Assembly: GCF_001562255.1 (NCBI RefSeq)
Contig: NZ_CP014301.1
Span: 3,472,001 to 3,536,000 of the forward strand
Direction of reading: 5' to 3'
Length of the DNA: 64,000 bases
From: Bosea sp. PAMC 26642
GTDB lineage: Bacteria > Pseudomonadota > Alphaproteobacteria > Rhizobiales > Beijerinckiaceae
The position numbers were made by a program, and so were the translations under genes. Below the pieces are notes generated by a model. That model was not told the origin of the DNA. It worked only from the letters and a program-made list of their open reading frames with translations, and did not search any database. Shown piece after piece: positions 59,215 to 64,000 of the stretch (its first letter is position 1; the number at the start of each line of letters is the position of its first letter).

Positions 59215-60912
59215 TCACGAACGCGGAACGCCGTGATGCCGGGCGGCGAGATAGGCATGGATCTGCGCGACGACGGCCGCTCCCTCTCCGACGGCGGCAG
59301 CGACGCGCTTGGTCGAGCCGGCCCTGACGTCCCCGATCGCGAAGACGCCTGCGCGGTCGGTTTCGAGGGGCTGGACAACCCGCGACCCTGATCCTGCCGG
59401 AGCAGCCCCGGTGACGACGAAGCCACCCTTGTCCACGGCGACGCAGCCGGCAAGCCATTCAGCATTCGGGTCCGCGCCGACGAACAGAAAGACGTGATGC
59501 AGCGCGCGCCGGCAGGTCTCGCCCGTCGCGCGGTTCAGCAAGACCGCTCCGCTGAGCCCCGTTGTCTTGTCGCCCTCCAGAGCCGTGATTTCCGTCCCGG
59601 TGTGAATCTCGACATTGGGCAGCGCGGCGATGCGATCGATCAGATAACGCGACATCGAGGCCTCCAGCCCCTTGCCACGGATGATCAGGTGCAGCCGCTT
59701 CACCTTGGGGGCCAGGAACACGACCGCCTGCCCGGCCGAATTGCCGCCGCCCACCAGTGCGACCTCCTCGCCCTGGCAAAGCCTGGCCTCGACGGGCGAG
59801 GCCCAGTAGGACACGCCCGAGCCTTCGAAGGTCGCGAGATTGGCGATGTCGGGACGGCGATAGCGGGCGCCCGAAGCGATCACGACGGTGGTCGCCTGCA
59901 TGGTCTGTCCGTCGGACAGGGCAAGCCGCAGGGGATCGCCACCGGACGCAGCGTCGGCTTCGCAGTCGAGCCGCGTCACCTCCAGCGGTATAGCCAGCTC
60001 CGCACCGAACTTCAGGGCCTGCGTCGAGGCACGGCCGGCCAGCGCCTGGCCCGAGATACCGGTCGGGAAGCCGAGATAGTTCTCGATCCGTGCCGACGCC
60101 CCCGCCTGCCCTCCGGTCGCCCGCTGGTCCAGCACCAGAACGCTCAGGCCCTCGGACGCGGCATAGACTGCCGTGGCAAGACCAGCCGGGCCGGCTCCGA
60201 CCACCGCGACGTCATAGACCTTGCCCGGGTCGAGGTCCGGCATGAGGCCCAGACAGAGACCGGCCTCCGCATTGGTCGGGTGCTTCAACACCGTTCCCGT
60301 CGGGCAGACCATGAGCGGCAGGTCGTCGGGCTGGATGCCGAGCCGCTCGACGAGGGCGCGACCTTCCTCGTCCTTGCTCGCATCCAGCGTCGTATAGGGA
60401 TAGCCGTTGCGCCCCAAAAAGCCCTGCAGCCGCACGAGCCCGCTTTCGCCTGGACGCCCGACCAGAACGGAGCCGGCGGCACCGCCCTCGATCAGCCCGA
60501 CACGGCGCAGGATCAGCGCCCGCATGATGATCTCGCCGAGATCGGCGGAGCCGATGATCAGCGCGCGCAGATGCGCCGCGTCGAGCGGAACAGCGAGACA
60601 ACCCTCGGGGCCGGCACGGCCGGCCGCGAGCGAACCCCGTCCGGCAAGCTGGCTGACCTCGCCGCTGAACTGGCCCGCGGAATGGACGGTGATCGGCTCC
60701 TCATGGCCGAGCCCGTCCCGCCGCACGACCGCGATCGAGCCGTCCAGCACGAGCCAGGCCGACGCATTGCGCTCGCCGACATCGTAGACGAGCTCCCCGC
60801 TTGCGAAGCGACGCTCGGGACCGCTGGCGAAGCGCCGGGCCGTGGCGACCTGACCCGCATCGAGCACGGGAAATATCTGGTGGCGACGGCTGTCGATGAG
60901 GCTCATATCCAA
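59215..60912 (-). CDS. Cyclic-nucleotide-binding, TrxR-like flavoprotein without CxxC
   Basis: 565 aa. Residues about 10-145 form a cyclic-nucleotide-binding-like domain (ELVYDVGERNASAWLVLDGS), 148-225 a thioredoxin-like domain without CxxC, and 233-565 a thioredoxin-reductase-like unit: FAD motif VVGAGPAGLA, TGGQAGASARIENYLGFPTG in two parts, NADP motif VALVGGGNSAGQA, and FAIGDVRAGSTKRVA. At the place of the redox CATCDG, residues 367-376 read VSYWASPVEA, so it cannot reduce thioredoxin in the usual way. Perhaps an NAD(P)H-linked sensor or electron carrier for this operon. Confidence 0.88.
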   Translation of the reverse strand: MDMSLIDSRRHQIFPVLDAGQVATARRFASGPERRFASGELVYDVGERNASAWLVLDGSIAVVRRDGLGHEEPITVHSAGQFSGEVSQLAGRGSLAAGRAGPEGCLAVPLDAAHLRALIIGSADLGEIIMRALILRRVGLIEGGAAGSVLVGRPGESGLVRLQGFLGRNGYPYTTLDASKDEEGRALVERLGIQPDDLPLMVCPTGTVLKHPTNAEAGLCLGLMPDLDPGKVYDVAVVGAGPAGLATAVYAASEGLSVLVLDQRATGGQAGASARIENYLGFPTGISGQALAGRASTQALKFGAELAIPLEVTRLDCEADAASGGDPLRLALSDGQTMQATTVVIASGARYRRPDIANLATFEGSGVSYWASPVEARLCQGEEVALVGGGNSAGQAVVFLAPKVKRLHLIIRGKGLEASMSRYLIDRIAALPNVEIHTGTEITALEGDKTTGLSGAVLLNRATGETCRRALHHVFLFVGADPNAEWLAGCVAVDKGGFVVTGAAPAGSGSRVVQPLETDRAGVFAIGDVRAGSTKRVAAAVGEGAAVVAQIHAYLAARHHGVPRS

Positions 60913-61010
60913 ACTGCTGCTTTATCCGCGATGATCGAAAGGCCATTGTTCCGTGCCGGCCGGCCGGATGCAAACGGCATCCCCGACCAGGATCGTCGTA
61001 GCGAGCGGGC

Positions 61011-62144
61011 TCAGCCGAACGAAGCTTCCAGCATCGCGGCATAATCGGCGGCGCTGGCCGCGCGCGGGTTGGTCGCGCTGGAATGATCCTGCACGGCGGC
61101 TTCGGCGATGGCGGGGATGACGTCGCGCGGCACTCCCATCGCGGAGAGGCTGTTGGGCATGTCCAGGCGTGCGACCAGGCCGGCGATCCAGTCGGCGAGG
61201 TCGGTATCGGCCGCCAATCCGAGCGTGCGGCGAATCTCGGCGTATTTGACTTCGGCTCCGGGCGCATTGAAGCGCAGCACGGCCGGCAGCAGCACCGCGT
61301 TCAAGGTGCCGTGATGCAGCGAGACCTGCTTCAGCCCGCCGAGTGGGTGCGACAGCGCATGCACGGCGCCGAGCCCCTTCTGGAAGGTCAGCCCTCCCTG
61401 CAGGGCCGCCATCATCATCTCCTTGCGGGCTTCGCGATCGCCGCCGTCCTTCACCGCACGTTCGATGAAGGCTGCGGCGCGCTTGAGCCCGTCGAGCGCG
61501 ATCGCCTCGGCGGGCGGGTTCTCGCGCGGGCTGAGATAGGTCTCGATGCAGTGGGTGACCGCATCCATCCCCGTCGCGGCGGTGAGCCAGGCTGGCAGGC
61601 CCAGCGTCAGCTCGGGGTCGCAGATCGCCAGGCGCGGGATCAGATGCGGCGAGATGAAGCCGAGCTTGCGGCCGTCCCTGAGTGTGATCAGCGCGGCGCG
61701 GCCGACCTCGCTGCCGGTGCCCGAGGTCGTGGGCACGGCGATGACCGGCGCGACGGCCGCCGTCACCCTGGGGATGCCGCCCAGGATCGCGGCATAGGTT
61801 TCGAGCGGCCCGGCATGGGTCGCGAGCAAAGCGACGCCCTTGGCGAGATCGATCGGCGAGCCCCCGCCGATCGCGACGAGGCCGTCGCAAGCGTGTTGGC
61901 GATACAGAATGAGCGCGGCCTCGACAGCCTCCTCGGTCGGATTGGTCGGCGTCGCGTCGAAGACGGGCGCCGCCTGCAGGGTCGCGGACTGCGCCTGCAC
62001 CCCCGCGATCAGCCCGACCGCGACGACGCCCTTGTCGGCGATGATCAGCGGCCTTTTGATGCCGAGTCCGGCGAGATCGGCCTCGATGCCGGCGATCTCG
62101 CCGAAGCCGAACTTCACGGTGGTCAGATAGGTCATCAGGGCCAT
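61011..62144 (-). CDS. Iron-containing alcohol dehydrogenase
   Basis: 377 aa from 62144, with AAGGAGG directly upstream. Group III dehydrogenase: GLIAGVQAQS, DGLVAIGGGSPIDLAKGVALLA in two parts, VPTTSGTGSEVGRAA, and metal ligands in MDAVTHCIETYLS and LSHPLGGLKQVSLHHGTLNAV. Interconverts alcohols and aldehydes with NAD(P), e.g. 1,3-propanediol or maleylacetate types. It is the first gene of the leftward operon and diverges from marR. Confidence 0.92.
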   Translation of the reverse strand: MALMTYLTTVKFGFGEIAGIEADLAGLGIKRPLIIADKGVVAVGLIAGVQAQSATLQAAPVFDATPTNPTEEAVEAALILYRQHACDGLVAIGGGSPIDLAKGVALLATHAGPLETYAAILGGIPRVTAAVAPVIAVPTTSGTGSEVGRAALITLRDGRKLGFISPHLIPRLAICDPELTLGLPAWLTAATGMDAVTHCIETYLSPRENPPAEAIALDGLKRAAAFIERAVKDGGDREARKEMMMAALQGGLTFQKGLGAVHALSHPLGGLKQVSLHHGTLNAVLLPAVLRFNAPGAEVKYAEIRRTLGLAADTDLADWIAGLVARLDMPNSLSAMGVPRDVIPAIAEAAVQDHSSATNPRAASAADYAAMLEASFG

Positions 62145-62323
62145 GGCGCATCCTCCTTCGATCGGCGGCCACGTCCTGCCCATCACCGGACGCTGACGCA
62201 TCCCCGGTCATGGACGTGCTGGCCTTACCTGCCGTCTGGCATTGCCATGCGGTTCGGACGCCGTCCACTCGCGCAATCCCTGGCGACGGCAAGGCCGGCG
62301 CATAGACCCCTTGGCAAACGGCA

Positions 62324-62344
62324 GATGAGGGCATATACCCGCAA
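62324..62344. promoter_or_regulatory. Putative MarR operator before marR
   Basis: GATGAGGGCATATACCCGCAA. It matches the site at 62758 in 19 of 21 bases and has palindromic arms (GGG...CCC core). It ends two bases before the marR start codon, also leaving no room for a Shine-Dalgarno sequence. Confidence 0.7.
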
Positions 62345-62346
62345 TT

Positions 62347-62745
62347 ATGAAAATCGCCTGCTACTCCGCCATGCTCCGTTCTGCCGCCCGGCGGCTGACG
62401 GCGGGCTATGACGAAATGCTGGCGCCGCTCGGGATCAACACCGCGCAATACAGCCTGCTGCGAACGATCTCGCGGAATGAGCCGGTGACGCTGACCGAGA
62501 TCGGCCGGCGCCTGGAACTCGATCGCTCGACCGTCGGGCGCAATGTCCGCGTGGTCGAACGGCTCGGGCTGGTGAAGCTCGGCCGGGGCGAAGACCAGCG
62601 CGAGGCCAACGTTACACTGACCGAGGCCGGCCATACGGTACTCGCCGAGGCGGTGCCGCTCTGGCAGACCGAACAGGCTGCCTTCGAGACCCGCCTTGGA
62701 ACGGACACCGCCCAAGCCCTGCGCGAAACCCTAAGCCGGATCTAA
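62347..62745 (+). CDS. MarR-family transcriptional regulator
   Basis: 132 aa. Winged helix with MLRSAARRLTAGYDEMLAPL, NTAQYSLLRTISRNEPVTLTEIG in two parts, LDRSTVGRNVRVVERLGLV (recognition helix) and the wing RGEDQREANVTLTEAG. Homodimeric repressor responding to small aromatic or oxidant ligands; Cys5 could be a redox sensor. The start is adjacent to its own putative operator, so translation may be leaderless. It likely controls itself, the MFS gene and perhaps the divergent operon. Confidence 0.9.
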   Translation: MKIACYSAMLRSAARRLTAGYDEMLAPLGINTAQYSLLRTISRNEPVTLTEIGRRLELDRSTVGRNVRVVERLGLVKLGRGEDQREANVTLTEAGHTVLAEAVPLWQTEQAAFETRLGTDTAQALRETLSRI

Positions 62746-62757
62746 TCTCTTTAACGT

Positions 62758-62778
62758 GATGCGGGCATCTACCCGCAA
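62758..62778. promoter_or_regulatory. Putative MarR operator before the MFS gene
   Basis: GATGCGGGCATCTACCCGCAA; the core TGCGGG-CATCTA-CCCGCA (62760-62777) is a perfect palindrome of 6-bp arms. It lies 13 bases after the marR stop and 12 bases before the MFS start. Confidence 0.7.
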
Positions 62779-62790
62779 CAGGACGCCGTC

Positions 62791-64000
62791 ATGACAGCAT
62801 CGACCGATACCCCCTCCCCCTCGTCATCCGCGGTCAGGCTGCTGGCGCGTCGCGGCGTCCATTACGGCTGGGTCATCGCCGCCGTCACCTTCCTGACCAT
62901 GCTGGTGACGGCCGGCGCGGTCGGGGCACCCGGCGTGCTGATCGCGCCGCTGCAGCGCGAATTCGGCTGGGCGACAGCCGACATCTCCTCGGCCCTGGCC
63001 GTCCGGCTGATGCTGTTTGGATTGATGGGGCCGTTCGCGGCCGCCTTCATGAACCGTTTCGGCGTCCGCAGGGTCGCGAGCGTTGCGCTTGCCCTGATCG
63101 CCGCCGGCATCCTCGGCTCCTTTTTCATGACCAAGCTCTGGCACCTCGTCCTGCTATGGGGCATCGTCGTCGGCCTGGGCACGGGCCTGACCGCGATGGT
63201 GCTCGGCGCCACCGTCGCGACGCGCTGGTTTGCGCAGCGCCGTGGCCTCGTGCTGGGGCTGCTGACCGCGAGCACCGCGACGGGGCAGCTCGTCTTCCTG
63301 CCTCTGCTGGCGAGCCTGACCGAGAGCGTCGGCTGGCGGCAGGCCTTGATCCTCGTCCTCGTCATGCTGGTCGTCGCCTTCGTCGCCGTTCTGGCGCTGA
63401 TGCGCGACCGTCCGTCCGATATCGGGCTCGCCCCCTACGGCACCGACACGATCGTGCCGGCTCCGGCCCAGGTCGCCGGCTTCGGCGCGATGCTGATGTC
63501 GCCGCTGGTCGCGCTCAGGGAAGCCTCGCGCACCCACACCTTCTGGGTTCTGTTCGGGACCTTCTTCGTCTGCGGCGCCAGCACCAATGGCCTCGTCCAA
63601 ACGCATTTCATCTCGCTCTGCGGCGATTACGGCATGGCGGCGACGACCGCGGCAGGCGTTTTGGCGATCATCGGCATCTTCGACTTCGCCGGAACGGTCG
63701 GCTCCGGTTGGCTTTCCGACCGCTACGACAGCCGCTGGCTGCTGTTCTGGTATTACGGGCTGCGCGGCCTTTCGCTGCTTTATCTGCCTTTCACCGATTT
63801 CACCTTCTATGGCCTGTCGCTCTTTGCCGTCTTCTACGGGCTGGACTGGGTCGCGACCGTGCCGCCGACGATCAAGATCGCGGCCGATCGTTTCGGCGAC
63901 AAGGCCAACCTCGTCTTCGGCTGGATCTTCGCCGGGCACCAGCTCGGCGCCGCCTTCGCCGCCTATGGCGCCGGCTTCAGCCGGACCGTCTATGAAAGCT
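62791..64000 (+). CDS. MFS transporter, 3' partial
   Basis: At least 403 aa; the frame is open to the window edge. It begins MTASTDTPSPSSSAVRLLAR. About eleven hydrophobic helices are visible. The inter-helix loop RFGVRRVASVAL and the VATRWFAQRRGLVLGL region are typical of oxalate/formate antiporter-like and related MFS carriers of organic anions. Substrate unknown. The operator in front suggests control by the MarR protein, whose ligand may be the transported compound. Confidence 0.9.
   Translation, partial: MTASTDTPSPSSSAVRLLARRGVHYGWVIAAVTFLTMLVTAGAVGAPGVLIAPLQREFGWATADISSALAVRLMLFGLMGPFAAAFMNRFGVRRVASVALALIAAGILGSFFMTKLWHLVLLWGIVVGLGTGLTAMVLGATVATRWFAQRRGLVLGLLTASTATGQLVFLPLLASLTESVGWRQALILVLVMLVVAFVAVLALMRDRPSDIGLAPYGTDTIVPAPAQVAGFGAMLMSPLVALREASRTHTFWVLFGTFFVCGASTNGLVQTHFISLCGDYGMAATTAAGVLAIIGIFDFAGTVGSGWLSDRYDSRWLLFWYYGLRGLSLLYLPFTDFTFYGLSLFAVFYGLDWVATVPPTIKIAADRFGDKANLVFGWIFAGHQLGAAFAAYGAGFSRTVYES

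Noticed and set aside
1..64000. CRISPR arrays, tRNA/rRNA genes, insertion sequences, prophage genes
   Set aside because: I read for direct-repeat arrays, cloverleaf-like sequences, transposase and phage proteins and saw none that I could support.

Overview
The window looks like chromosomal DNA of a high-GC alphaproteobacterium of the order Hyphomicrobiales, most like Bosea and relatives. This rests on gene content (GapR/DUF2312, a 41-residue Cys-free L36, CorA, a DUF882 protein, an L,D-transpeptidase with a PG-binding domain, two BrnT/BrnA modules) and on REP-like palindromes of the form CGTCATnCCGG...CCGGnATGACG. It was not tested by a search. I saw no tRNA, rRNA, CRISPR array, insertion sequence or prophage gene.

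Layout. 0-5 kb: end of a PhnD-like binding protein, then an MBL-fold hydrolase overlapping a degenerate ABC/cyclic-nucleotide-binding protein. 5-8 kb: small rpmJ with a terminator, a TPR protein, an alpha/beta hydrolase and a brnT-brnA module whose promoter overlaps a triple-repeat operator. 8-14.5 kb: pyruvate kinase, DUF1036 and glycerate kinase, then formylglutamate amidohydrolase, gapR, corA, a GST and a 123-nt palindrome. 14.5-27.7 kb: envelope genes (DUF882, L,D-transpeptidase, beta-barrel, kdsD, lipoprotein), a sigma-54 response regulator, pepF, mutT, GNAT and a YcaQ-like glycosylase.

27.7-33.3 kb is a zinc-homeostasis block on the minus strand: a 48-aa membrane ORF, znuC, znuB, znuA, a COG0523 GTPase, a WD40 protein and a small Cys protein. 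Two related Zur-like boxes are visible, and a hairpin could hide the znuA ribosome-binding site. 33.4-33.9 kb holds a second brnT/brnA pair whose toxin is frameshifted. 34-40.4 kb has an OpgG/OpgD-type glucan protein and a five-gene operon for a cobalt-type nitrile hydratase with a GGT-family protein and an amidase. 40.7-44.6 kb has a zinc-ribbon protein, a DSD1-type PLP enzyme, an ABC exporter and a secreted protein.

44.7-50.6 kb is the most interesting part. It resembles the functionally unassigned E. coli ynbABCD set (CDP-alcohol phosphatidyltransferase, CdsA-like enzyme, hydrolase/methyltransferase fusion, PAP2/dual-specificity phosphatase fusion), extended by a PlsC acyltransferase and a small membrane protein. 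Together these could make, modify and dephosphorylate a dedicated lipid. Next to it (51-56 kb) are an OmpR-type regulator, a hybrid PAS histidine kinase, a single-domain globin and two secreted proteins. TGAAAC direct repeats lie near the regulator, the globin and the 122-aa secreted protein at 44.2 kb.

56-64 kb carries a probable operon of iron-type alcohol dehydrogenase, a cyclic-nucleotide-binding TrxR-like flavoprotein lacking the CxxC, an acetolactate-synthase-like enzyme and an aldehyde dehydrogenase. A MarR regulator and an MFS transporter diverge from it, and both are preceded by the same 21-bp palindromic operator.
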